This document shows positions 16,315 through 24,566 of a DNA stretch of 64,000 bases, piece after piece. The stretch spans positions 1 through 64,000 of the forward strand of contig NC_017095.1 in assembly GCF_000235405.2 (NCBI RefSeq). The letters run 5' to 3'. Every line of letters starts with the position of its first letter. Positions within the stretch are counted from its first letter, which is position 1. Under the pieces are notes generated by a model. It was given only the letters and a program-made list of their open reading frames with translations, searched no databases and was not told the DNA's origin. Made by a program: the position numbers and the translations under genes. The DNA comes from Fervidobacterium pennivorans DSM 9078. Lineage in GTDB: Bacteria; Thermotogota; Thermotogae; Thermotogales; Fervidobacteriaceae.

Positions 16315-18267
16315 ATGAAAAAACTACATATCCTGAACATATTACTAACGCTCTTTATGTTATGGGCAATTATGTTTAGGTTTGAAATGACAGAAGTTTT
16401 AGACCTCAAAATCTCTGATTTGTTTTACAAAATGCGTGGTGAGGTTGTCATCTCCCCTCAAGTTATCGTCGTTGGAATTGACGAGTACTCATTAAGTACT
16501 CTGGAAATCGAGGGTGATACTTGGCCCTGGAACCGTGATGTTTACGGAAATTTACTACAAAAAGTCTTCGAAGATGGTGCGAAAGTTGTAGCTTTTGATG
16601 TCTCGTTTACCGAACCAATGGACGAAGAAACAGATGCTTACTTTGCCAGCATGCTTCTTATGTACGGAAACGTTGTTCTGGGAACTTATCTGATAAATGA
16701 CAAAAAGACATACGAACTATTTAATCAAAAGCTTAGGGAAAAGATAGAACAAAATCGTACTTATCTTGACTACACATACAAAATGAAAAACTTTCGAGAA
16801 CTTTCGTTGATGAAACCTTTTAAGGTTTACAAAATACGGCCTGTTTACGAACCATTCGCAGTAGCAGCTTACAGTGCAACTTATGAAATAGGTGCCTTAG
16901 ACCCAGACGGAACCGTCAGGAGAATGCCATTACTTATCATCGAAGAATGGGCAAACGAAAATGGAATCTCTTCCGGTATTTTACCGCACATGAACGTTAT
17001 AGCTTGCGCTCTTTACCTTGGGGCAAAACCCGAAGAGATGTTACTCGATTTTTCAAAACGCTTTGTGGAATTGAATGGTAAAGAAGTTCCGTTTGACAAT
17101 TCAGGATACATGCATCTGTGGTATTATGGTAAATCATCCAACGTGTTCAAAGAAGTTCCGTTTTACGATGTGATATCAGGAAATTTTGAAAAAGGAATTT
17201 TTAAAGACAAGGTTGTACTTGTTGGATACACAGCAACTGCAAAGGGCCTTTATGATTTAAGGATAACCCCTTTTTCGAATGAAGAAGCAGGGGTTTTTAT
17301 CCATGCAACAGCGATAGAAAACATGCTGAGAGGTGATTTCTTAAAACTTTTGTCCCCTTTTTATAACAGTCTATTGGTAGTATTTTTAATGACGCTGCTT
17401 GGAATCCTGTCGAATTTTAAGAACAGGTATGTTAACGTAATAATTCCTACCATACCGGCTTTGTTTGTAGTAATATCATCCATCCTTTTTTTAAAGCATG
17501 TCTACGTATCGACCTTCTACCCAGTATTTGGATACATTGTTGTTGGTTCTGTCAAGCTGGTAGGTGATTTCCTATCTGAGAGTGCTGAAAAAAGAAGGAT
17601 GAAGGAATTTCTTTACAGGTATGTTCCAGATAGAGTTGCACAAGAATTGGTGAGTAAAGGTGAACTGAAACTCGGCGGGGAAACTAGAAACGTTGTGGTT
17701 TTGTTCTCAGACATAAAGGGATTTACTAGTATTTCCGAAAAAATGAAACCGGAAGAAGTGGTTGCGTTTTTGAATGTTTACTTTACAAGAATGAGCGAGA
17801 TTATCCGTTACAAGTACGATGGAACAATCGATAAATTCATAGGTGATGCAATAATGGCTATATTTGGAGCACCGGTTTCTTACGAGGATGATATCGAACG
17901 TGCACTCTCTTGTGCTTTGGATATGAGAGTTGCTTTGAAGGAACTTAACATAGAGTACGGATTCAACCTTGATAGTGGGATTGGTATACACTATGGACCA
18001 GCAATCGTGGGAAATATTGGTGCACCCTTTAGAATGGATTATACGTGTATCGGAGACACAGTAAATACCGCATCAAGAATTGAGCATCTCACACGAGAGG
18101 TTGATGCGGAAATTATAGTCTCAGAAGCAGTTGTAACTCGCACTGACAAGTTTTTATTTGAATACCTCGGTGAATTTGCCGTGAAGGGAAAAAGCGAAAA
18201 GCTGAAGCTGTACAAACTTGTCGGTAAAAAACTTGAAGAAGACAAAGAAGATAGTGTTAACTTGTAG
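16315..18267 (+). CDS. CHASE2-domain class III adenylate cyclase
   Basis: A 650-residue membrane enzyme making cyclic nucleotide in response to an outside signal. After an N-terminal membrane anchor (5-21) comes a CHASE2 sensor (about 30-340). Three membrane segments follow at 348-418, then a class III cyclase domain (455-640). Metal ligands are D466 (FSDIKGFT) and D511 (FIGDAIMAIFG). Transition-state residues are N584 and R588 (VNTASR). K507 and T577 form the Lys-Thr pair typical of bacterial enzymes that use ATP, so cAMP is the likely product. AAAGGAGTGACGC precedes the ATG. The last five codons and the stop lie inside IS copy 2. The native end was lost to the insertion. Confidence 0.92.
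   Translation: MKKLHILNILLTLFMLWAIMFRFEMTEVLDLKISDLFYKMRGEVVISPQVIVVGIDEYSLSTLEIEGDTWPWNRDVYGNLLQKVFEDGAKVVAFDVSFTEPMDEETDAYFASMLLMYGNVVLGTYLINDKKTYELFNQKLREKIEQNRTYLDYTYKMKNFRELSLMKPFKVYKIRPVYEPFAVAAYSATYEIGALDPDGTVRRMPLLIIEEWANENGISSGILPHMNVIACALYLGAKPEEMLLDFSKRFVELNGKEVPFDNSGYMHLWYYGKSSNVFKEVPFYDVISGNFEKGIFKDKVVLVGYTATAKGLYDLRITPFSNEEAGVFIHATAIENMLRGDFLKLLSPFYNSLLVVFLMTLLGILSNFKNRYVNVIIPTIPALFVVISSILFLKHVYVSTFYPVFGYIVVGSVKLVGDFLSESAEKRRMKEFLYRYVPDRVAQELVSKGELKLGGETRNVVVLFSDIKGFTSISEKMKPEEVVAFLNVYFTRMSEIIRYKYDGTIDKFIGDAIMAIFGAPVSYEDDIERALSCALDMRVALKELNIEYGFNLDSGIGIHYGPAIVGNIGAPFRMDYTCIGDTVNTASRIEHLTREVDAEIIVSEAVVTRTDKFLFEYLGEFAVKGKSEKLKLYKLVGKKLEEDKEDSVNL
18242..18249. repeat. Left flank of IS copy 2 (half of a split target duplication)
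   Basis: ACAAAGAA, the exact complement of 15110-15117. It lies inside the cyclase gene and ends exactly on a codon boundary. Confidence 0.9.
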
Positions 18268-19308
18268 TGATGAAAGAGTGTAATTGTGAAAGAATGCGAT
18301 TGATATTGCCATTGTGCGTTTTCCAAAGATTCTTCACTACACAAAATCCTTGAATATATTTCGCTAAGTTCTTCGTATTCTTCAGCCCTCGCTTGAGTCG
18401 GAAAAAGTCTTTCAACAATGAAAACTTAGATTCACATTGATTGTTTTTACCGAGCGGTACCACTACGTGATTGATATTTCTGAACAACAGCTTTACTGCA
18501 CTTTCATATGCACCAAGTCCATCAGTAATAAGTTCAATGTTTCTAGGTTTTGAATTACCAAAGAACTTCTCGAGCAATACTTTGACTTGTCCCATATCAC
18601 GATACTTTGAGACATGCCAACAAAGAATTAAGTTAGTTTCGTGATCAACTAATAGCCAAACATAGTACTTTTGTTCTTTGAACACAAGAACAGTTTCATC
18701 AGCATGAACTGAGAAAACATTTTCGATGGTAAATGTTGGAAAAAGTACAGAGAATAAAGTACACAATTTAATAACCCATTTGTATATGGTGACATGAGAT
18801 ACTTTGATATTAAGAGAATGAGCAAGAGAGCGATAAGACATATTGTGTTTCATATACAAAACAAAAGCCTTTAAGACGAAAAAGATAGGGAAGCGGAAAT
18901 ATTTAAATTTCTCAGGAATAAGGGTGACTGGTTCGGGGAGGTTAAAAGGTACTCTATCTTTGGTACGACAAGCTCTACAACGGAAGACAACGAAAGAGCG
19001 ACGGACTTTGTAAATTTGCATAGATTTACCACAAGAAGTGCATTTGGGATAAGGGAAAGGGAAGTTTTTGCGTTTTTGAGAATGGGAGAGTTTGAAAGAA
19101 TGATGGCAGAGTTTGCAAAGGAATTGTTGGTTACCGTATTTGTCATGACCGTTTTTGTATAAGCTGGTGGAACCGCATTTTGGACAAGAGAGCGTTGAGT
19201 TGTTCATATCGGGATACCTCCTTTGTCGAGAGTTGGTTGGGGGGTGTCCCCTCTTTATAAGGATAATGCGGTTTTTGGAAAGTTTCAATACTTTTAGTTA
19301 ACATTATC
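18250..19308 (-). mobile_element. IS1/IS6-like insertion sequence, copy 2
   Basis: The same 1059-bp element as copy 1, in inverted orientation 2.1 kb away. It begins with GATAGTGTTAACT and ends with AGTTAACATTATC. The two copies form a pair of long inverted repeats able to recombine. Confidence 0.93.
18257..19207 (-). CDS. IS1/IS6-like transposase, copy 2
   Basis: The same 316-residue transposase as at 15219, with identical protein sequence, intact zinc ribbon and DD(29)E residues. The start at 19207 again follows AAAGGAGG. The intact frame in all three copies points to recent activity. Confidence 0.9.
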   Translation of the reverse strand: MNNSTLSCPKCGSTSLYKNGHDKYGNQQFLCKLCHHSFKLSHSQKRKNFPFPYPKCTSCGKSMQIYKVRRSFVVFRCRACRTKDRVPFNLPEPVTLIPEKFKYFRFPIFFVLKAFVLYMKHNMSYRSLAHSLNIKVSHVTIYKWVIKLCTLFSVLFPTFTIENVFSVHADETVLVFKEQKYYVWLLVDHETNLILCWHVSKYRDMGQVKVLLEKFFGNSKPRNIELITDGLGAYESAVKLLFRNINHVVVPLGKNNQCESKFSLLKDFFRLKRGLKNTKNLAKYIQGFCVVKNLWKTHNGNINRILSQLHSFITTS

Positions 19309-19316
19309 AAAATCAT
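19309..19316. repeat. Right flank of IS copy 2 (half of a split target duplication)
   Basis: AAAATCAT, the exact complement of 16177-16184. Confidence 0.9.
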
Positions 19317-19332
19317 AAAGGGAGGGCTTTAT

Positions 19333-19743
19333 ATGAAGAGCTACACTGAATATCTTTGGTTCAACACGAGTAAGAAGAGAGAACTTGTCCACATAACCGA
19401 CAAAATCCAGGAAATTGTTGAAAAAAGTGGTATCAAAGAGGGCTTTTGCTTGGTTTCTGCAATGCATATCACCGCTGGAATAATTGTGAACGACAACGAG
19501 TCAGGTTTGCACCAAGACATCTGGGAATGGCTCGAAAAACTTGCACCAGCGGGTAATTACAAACATCACTGGACTGGCGAGACAAACGGAGATGCTCATC
19601 TGAAGAGAATACTAACACACCATCAAGTCGTCCTGCCAGTGACAAACGGAAAGCTAGACTTAGGTCCTTGGGAAGAGATATTCTATGCGGAATACGATGG
19701 TCAGAGGAGAAAAAGGGTCGTAGTCAAGGTGATTGGTGAATGA
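19333..19743 (+). CDS. YjbQ/UPF0047 family protein, copy 2
   Basis: A 136-residue member of the same family as the protein at 8997. It keeps the central [24 protein letters not shown] and [16 protein letters not shown] motifs but lacks the HTTC sequence of copy 1. GGGAGGGC precedes the ATG. It begins 24 bp after IS copy 2, so its own promoter was probably moved away by the inversion and now lies near 16245-16273. It is followed at 22 bp by the sigma-54-type activator, probably in one operon. Confidence 0.85.
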   Translation: MKSYTEYLWFNTSKKRELVHITDKIQEIVEKSGIKEGFCLVSAMHITAGIIVNDNESGLHQDIWEWLEKLAPAGNYKHHWTGETNGDAHLKRILTHHQVVLPVTNGKLDLGPWEEIFYAEYDGQRRKRVVVKVIGE

Positions 19744-19765
19744 TAACTGCGATGGAGATGAGCGA

Positions 19766-21469
19766 ATGGAAAGGATTTACAAGATAGTCCTCGATTCAAT
19801 TATTGAAGGTATAATCATCGTCGATAAAGATGCAAGAGTACAATACATAAACAAAAATGCGCAAAAACTTCTGAACTTACCATCGGATATAATTGGCAAA
19901 AAAGTTGACGAGGTCGTTAAGAACACTCGTCTACATATCGTTGTACAAACGGGTATCCCTGAGATTGACCAAGTCCAACATACCGAGAACGCGGTGATTA
20001 TCACTTCAAGAATACCTATCAAAGACGAAAATGGAAAAATCATAGGTGTGGTCGCTGTTTTTAGGGATATAACAAGTATTAGGAAACTTGCAGAAGAAAT
20101 AACAAATCTGAAAGAAATAGAAGCGCAACTCAAGGCAATAATTGATTCTACCAACGACGCGATAAGTGTCGCCGACGAAAATGGGATAGTAAGGCTGGTC
20201 AACAAGGCGTACACAAAAATTACAGGTTACTCACCTGAAGATGTAATCGGTAAACCCGCTACAGTCGATATAGCAGAAGGCGAGAGCATACATATGCTCA
20301 TCGCCAAACTCAGACAACCGATATACAACGCAAGGTTGAAGGTTGGTCCTGCAAAGAAGGAAGTGATTGTAAACGCTACCCCGTTGTTTGTAAAAGGGAA
20401 GTTCAAAGGTAGTGTTGCGGTAGTGCATGACGTTTCAGAGATATTAAAACTCACAAACGAGCTTGAAGAAGTGAAAAGATTAATCCGTCATATGCGTGCA
20501 CAATATACATTCGATGATATCATAGGAGACAGTAAGCTAATCCAAATCGCCAAAGAACAAGCGAAGAAAGTTGCCCAAACACCGGCAACAGTGCTTCTAA
20601 GGGGAGAAAGTGGAACAGGTAAAGAGCTTTTCGCACACGCGATTCACAACGCAAGTCCAAGAAGGAATAAACCCTTTGTTAGTGTGAACTGTGCAGCAAT
20701 ACCGGAAAGCATTTTGGAATCAGAGCTCTTCGGGTACGAAGAAGGTTCTTTTACAGGGGCACTACATGGTGGGAAAAAGGGACTTGTAGAAGAAGCAGAT
20801 GGTGGCACGTTGTTCCTTGATGAAGTTGGGAAACTCCCATTGTCTTTACAACCTAAGTTGTTGAGATTTATCGAAACAAAGGAATACGTCCCCGTTGGTG
20901 GAAGAAATGTGAAAAAGGTTGATGTGAGGATCATCGCTGCAACAAATATGGAACTTGAGAAAATGGTAAGAAACGGGGATTTCTTACCTGATTTGTATTT
21001 CAGACTCAACGTATTCCCAATATATCTACCTTCCTTAAAAGATAGAAAAGAAGATATCCCAAAGCTTGCTATCCACATTGTGAAAAAGCTCAATCAACAA
21101 TACGGAAGAATGGTGGAAGGTATAAGCCCCGCAGTAATAAAGTACATTGTATCGAGGGATTGGCCCGGGAATGTGAGGGAACTTGAGAACTTCCTAGGCA
21201 GGGTTATGATAAACATGGGACCTGAGGAAAGATATATAGAACTCAAACATCTTCCGGAAGACAGTGGCTTAAAGGTTGAAAAGAAAGATGAAGAATTTAC
21301 GGACATAGGTGAGAAGTCTCTCAAAGACTTAGTTGAAGAATACGAAAAAAGGATTATCCTCACGGCATTAAAACAAACAGGTGGGGATAAAGTACAAGCT
21401 GCAAAGATGCTTGATATCAGTATCAGGACGTTATATTACAAAATGGAGCGGTATGGGATAGATGGTTAG
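19766..21469 (+). CDS. Sigma-54-type transcriptional activator with two PAS domains
   Basis: A 567-residue enhancer-binding protein. Two PAS domains occupy about 5-110 and 115-230. The AAA+ domain spans about 245-480, with Walker A GESGTGKE, the sigma-54 contact loop GSFTGA (GAFTGA is usual), Walker B GGTLFLDEVG and the arginine-finger region. A Fis-type helix-turn-helix (AAKMLDISIRTLYYKMERYGI) ends the protein. PAS domains suggest redox or small-ligand sensing. I chose the ATG at 19766, behind GGAGATGAG, over a TTG 33 bp upstream that overlaps the previous gene. I saw no clear -24/-12 promoter for its neighbours. Confidence 0.9.
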   Translation: MERIYKIVLDSIIEGIIIVDKDARVQYINKNAQKLLNLPSDIIGKKVDEVVKNTRLHIVVQTGIPEIDQVQHTENAVIITSRIPIKDENGKIIGVVAVFRDITSIRKLAEEITNLKEIEAQLKAIIDSTNDAISVADENGIVRLVNKAYTKITGYSPEDVIGKPATVDIAEGESIHMLIAKLRQPIYNARLKVGPAKKEVIVNATPLFVKGKFKGSVAVVHDVSEILKLTNELEEVKRLIRHMRAQYTFDDIIGDSKLIQIAKEQAKKVAQTPATVLLRGESGTGKELFAHAIHNASPRRNKPFVSVNCAAIPESILESELFGYEEGSFTGALHGGKKGLVEEADGGTLFLDEVGKLPLSLQPKLLRFIETKEYVPVGGRNVKKVDVRIIAATNMELEKMVRNGDFLPDLYFRLNVFPIYLPSLKDRKEDIPKLAIHIVKKLNQQYGRMVEGISPAVIKYIVSRDWPGNVRELENFLGRVMINMGPEERYIELKHLPEDSGLKVEKKDEEFTDIGEKSLKDLVEEYEKRIILTALKQTGGDKVQAAKMLDISIRTLYYKMERYGIDG

Positions 21470-21484
21470 AAAGGAGTGAGTAAT

Positions 21485-22576
21485 TTGGAGAATCTTTATC
21501 CTATGCTTGTAATATTTTCTTATTCACTTGTTTTAAACTCAATGCCGCCGTTGTTAAGTTCGTTTAGGGAATTTTTTAACATCTCGATAGCGCTATCTTC
21601 TTTCTTACCATTCTTTTCTTTGGCGGGTACTGTGATTTCCAACATCTTCACAGGTATTTTTCTCAACAAACTGGGCATCAAACGGGCGTTACTTACAGGT
21701 TACTCTTTAACAATCGTAGGTGCTCTTATAGTTGCTTTCTCCGGCAATTATTTACTTTCAATCCTTGGGCTTTTTGTATTTGGACTTTCAACAGGATTCG
21801 GATTCACAAGTTCGACAACACTTCTTTCGCAAGCTAAAAATCCTAATTTTGGATTTTACCACGGAGCTTATGGACTTGGAGGAATGCTTGCGCCATTTTG
21901 TATAACTTGGGCGACGAGAAATCTTGGTGATTTCAGAGACGTTTATCTAATGTATGCGATGATGTTTCTACTATTGGTCTTTTACACAGTTATAAAAACA
22001 TTCCCAGTACTTCACAGTGTGCAAGGTGCATTCTCGCTAAGAGGGATATCGAATGCATTTAGAAACGCAGATTTTTTAATATTCTTGTCACTTCTCATAC
22101 TTTACTCCTCTGTTGAAATAGGTGTGATAACGTGGGCTGGGGTGGTTATGAAAGATGTCATTATTTCCTCTTATACTGCTTATGCATTATTTTGGTTAAC
22201 ATTTACCCTGAGCAGATTCTTTACAAATTACTTAGAAAAAGTTATTCCATTACTCTTAAGAACAAATACGGTAATTTTGGGATTTACCATATTTTTGTTC
22301 TTTTGGTTAAGAAATCCTCTCTTCTTTGCTCTTTCCGGTCTTTTATTTGGTCCACTTTTCCCTTACATACAAAAGAACGCGCTTGTGAGGATAAAGAAAG
22401 AACACCTCACATTGTTCAACGGTGCAACATATGCCTTTACATCGCTTGGAGGTAGTATTGTTAGCATACTTATGGGAGTGATAATAGAACGGAACATCTT
22501 TTTGGCATTGCTTGTGCCGTTAATCATCTTTATTTCGATGGAATTGGTAAGTTTGAAGACAGGAAAAGTAAAGTGA
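21485..22576 (+). CDS. MFS transporter of unknown substrate
   Basis: A 363-residue membrane protein with 11 or 12 hydrophobic segments and major-facilitator features. These include GIFLNKLGIKRALLTG in the loop between segments 2 and 3 and GLSTGFGFTSSTTLL in segment 4. FYHGAYGLGGMLAP in segment 5 resembles fucose-permease-like carriers. The substrate cannot be read from sequence. The start is a TTG 8 bp after AAAGGAG. A GTG three codons earlier sits on the ribosome site and is unlikely. It lies 15 bp after the activator gene and is probably co-transcribed. Confidence 0.82.
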   Translation: MENLYPMLVIFSYSLVLNSMPPLLSSFREFFNISIALSSFLPFFSLAGTVISNIFTGIFLNKLGIKRALLTGYSLTIVGALIVAFSGNYLLSILGLFVFGLSTGFGFTSSTTLLSQAKNPNFGFYHGAYGLGGMLAPFCITWATRNLGDFRDVYLMYAMMFLLLVFYTVIKTFPVLHSVQGAFSLRGISNAFRNADFLIFLSLLILYSSVEIGVITWAGVVMKDVIISSYTAYALFWLTFTLSRFFTNYLEKVIPLLLRTNTVILGFTIFLFFWLRNPLFFALSGLLFGPLFPYIQKNALVRIKKEHLTLFNGATYAFTSLGGSIVSILMGVIIERNIFLALLVPLIIFISMELVSLKTGKVK

Positions 22577-22633
22577 GTACTATTAAACAACCCCCAGGTA
22601 GGTGCACTGAACCCCAATAATGAAACAGGAAAA

Positions 22634-22679
22634 AAAACACCCCCGAAGTGGTAAAATATAACCATCAAGGGGGTGTTTT
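22634..22679 (+). promoter_or_regulatory. Hairpin masking the IS3 orfA ribosome site, with a -10 element in its loop
   Basis: An 11-bp perfect stem (22634-22644 with 22669-22679) contains the GGGGG ribosome site of orfA in its right arm. The 24-nt loop carries TAAAAT/TATAAC-like sequence. Transcripts entering from outside fold and hide the site, while those starting in the loop lack the left arm. Confidence 0.65.
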
Positions 22680-22681
22680 CT

Positions 22682-22990
22682 TTGGCAAAGAAAGGACAAA
22701 AATTCAAAAAGTATCCTTCTGAACTAAAACAAGAAGTCATAAGACTCTATTTTATTGAACATCTTCCAAAAAAGACTATTGCTTCGCTTTTAGGTATTGA
22801 TGAAGGTAGAGTAAAGTTGTGGATAAAGAACTATATTACTCACGGAAAGGTAGAACTAAAAAAGGGAAAACCAAAGAAAGAAACACTTGAAGAAGAGATG
22901 GAAAGATTAAGGGCAGAGAATGCATATTTGAAATTAATGATGGAAAAAATGCTTGAAGAAAAAGATAAAAAAAAACAAAGATTGAAGTAA
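22682..22990 (+). CDS. IS3-family OrfA (helix-turn-helix protein)
   Basis: A 102-residue protein with an IS3 OrfA helix-turn-helix (YPSELKQEVIRLYF through LLGIDEGRVKLWIKNY) and a C-terminal coiled coil or leucine zipper (EEEMERLRAENAYLKLMMEKML). The start is a TTG behind the hairpin-buried GGGGG site. It ends 14 bp after a run of nine A where a -1 shift would fuse it to OrfB. Confidence 0.85.
   Translation: MAKKGQKFKKYPSELKQEVIRLYFIEHLPKKTIASLLGIDEGRVKLWIKNYITHGKVELKKGKPKKETLEEEMERLRAENAYLKLMMEKMLEEKDKKKQRLK
22967..22976 (+). other. Probable -1 programmed frameshift site of the IS3 element
   Basis: Nine A then C, with zero-frame codons AAA-AAA (22970-22975) suited to slip back one base. The -1 frame then runs without stop into OrfB, giving a fusion of about 377 residues. 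Confidence 0.7.
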
Positions 22991-23025
22991 TCAAACAACT
23001 AAGCAAAGACTTCAGTATTAAGTTA

Positions 23026-23814
23026 TTGTGTGAAATAGCAAATATATCAAGAAGTACATATTACCGAACGATAAATAAGGAAGATAAAGATGAGGAATTG
23101 AAAGAAAATATAAAGGAGATATATTTTAAATACAACGGTATTTACGGATATAGAAGAATAACAATGGTATTGAAAAGAGAAGGAAAGAAAGTAAATCACA
23201 AAAAGGTATACAGATTAATGAAAGAGATGGGTATATATGCGAGGATAAGAAGGAAAAATTACATAAGAAAAGCGACAAAAGAAACACAGTATGTAAGTGA
23301 TAACAAGCTTAAAAGAAACTTTAAAAGTAAAAGTAAGTACGAGAAATTTGTAAGTGATATAACAGAAATAAAAACAGAAGAAGGGAAATTGTACTTAATG
23401 ATAATTCAAGATTTATACAACAATGAAATAGTCAGCTATGGAGTAAGCAAAAGTAATAATATGGAATTAGCACATAAGGTGATAGATGAATGGCTGCAAA
23501 GTGGGAAATATAAAGAAGGAAGTATATTTCATACAGATAGAGGATTTCAATTTACACATATATTGACAGTAAAGAAACTAAATGAAAAAGGAATAATCCA
23601 AAGTATGCCAAGGAAAGGATTACCACAAGATAATGGACCAGTAGAAAGCTTTTTTAGTCATTTCAAAGAAGAGGTAGTAAAAATACATGGAGAAAAGACG
23701 GAAGAAGAATACAAGAAATTGATAGAAGAATATATAAGGTTTTACAACGAAGAAAGATATCAGATTAAATTAAAAGGCACGACTTCAGTAGAGTACCGAA
23801 GTCATGCCATCTGA
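23026..23814 (+). CDS. IS3-family OrfB (DDE integrase-core transposase)
   Basis: The catalytic half of the IS3 transposase. Counting from the TTG at 23026 gives 262 residues, but the frame is open upstream to the A-run at 22967. The natural product is therefore probably the OrfA-OrfB fusion. HTH_21-type sequence (YGYRRITMVLKREG) precedes the rve domain. The catalytic triad is D111 (SDITEIK), D171 (HTDRGFQF) and E207 (DNGPVESFFSHFKEE), with the classical DD(35)E spacing. No disruption is seen, so the element looks capable of moving. Confidence 0.88.
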   Translation: MCEIANISRSTYYRTINKEDKDEELKENIKEIYFKYNGIYGYRRITMVLKREGKKVNHKKVYRLMKEMGIYARIRRKNYIRKATKETQYVSDNKLKRNFKSKSKYEKFVSDITEIKTEEGKLYLMIIQDLYNNEIVSYGVSKSNNMELAHKVIDEWLQSGKYKEGSIFHTDRGFQFTHILTVKKLNEKGIIQSMPRKGLPQDNGPVESFFSHFKEEVVKIHGEKTEEEYKKLIEEYIRFYNEERYQIKLKGTTSVEYRSHAI

Positions 23815-23919
23815 AAAGTTAATAATATACTTTTTTATCTGTCCCACTTTCGGGGGTAAGTCCATAGGAACCTGGGGGTTGTTGTTAACTTAACGATTTC
23901 TTCAGACGTTTATGCGAAA

Positions 23920-24537
23920 TTATTTCACATCAATTTTTTCGAATCTTTCAATTCTAGGTGCGGATGTTGCTGGAATTTCTAACTTAACATAAATTTCATC
24001 TGGTGATCTGTTCAGTCCTTCTTTACCTACGCCTTTTCCAACACCGATAAGCCAGCCACCTGCCAGAAGCGTTTGATTTTCGTTGAGACGAACATATGTA
24101 TGACTTGAGAGCCTATCTTTGAGCCAGATTTGGAAGTAAGGTGTATCTGCATAGCCGAATGCGTAGAACATAAGTTTACCATCCGCTGTTCTGAAGATTC
24201 CATAACCTTTTGAAGCCTTTTTCTCAAGAACGATGTTAACCTCCTTACCGTCGAAATCCACTGATTTCACAGTGAACAATTGGTCAATTGGTTCTTTGAA
24301 TGAATACTTCTCAACAGCATTTATCTTTGCTTCGACGTAAACACCATTTTTATCAGCTTTCAATGGGAAATTATTAATCGTTCCATCAACAAATAGCTTA
24401 TTTCCGTAAGGATCGATAATATTAACAGTTGTCTTCACCTTTGGTGATGAGGTGTTTGAACCCGGATTAAAGATATTACAACTTGAGAGCACAACCAACA
24501 AAGAGAGCACGCCAATCAAAATTATCGTTTTCTTCAT
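23920..24537 (-). CDS. Secreted lipoprotein of unknown function
   Basis: 205 residues. A signal peptide ends in the lipobox LSSC (cysteine near 20), so the mature protein should be lipid-anchored outside the inner membrane. The rest is beta-rich with no family that I recognise. GAGAGGTG precedes the ATG at 24537. A GTG three codons upstream overlaps the ribosome site. It lies 29 bp after the large secreted protein at 24567 and is likely the third gene of that operon. Confidence 0.8.
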   Translation of the reverse strand: MKKTIILIGVLSLLVVLSSCNIFNPGSNTSSPKVKTTVNIIDPYGNKLFVDGTINNFPLKADKNGVYVEAKINAVEKYSFKEPIDQLFTVKSVDFDGKEVNIVLEKKASKGYGIFRTADGKLMFYAFGYADTPYFQIWLKDRLSSHTYVRLNENQTLLAGGWLIGVGKGVGKEGLNRSPDEIYVKLEIPATSAPRIERFEKIDVK

Positions 24538-24566
24538 ACTAATCACCTCTCTTTTCTCGTGGGTAG

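Larger units (their letters stand above)
22586..23883 (+). mobile_element. IS3-family insertion sequence
   Basis: The element has perfect terminal inverted repeats of 14 bp (AACAACCCCCAGGT and complement), continuing imperfectly for about 40 bp. Two overlapping-phase transposase frames lie inside. It sits between two convergent genes. I could not define an unambiguous target duplication at its ends. Confidence 0.88.

Noticed and set aside
22682-23814. Broken transposase with a frameshift mutation
   Set aside because: The shift occurs at an A9 run in the -1 direction normal for the IS3 family, and all catalytic residues are intact.
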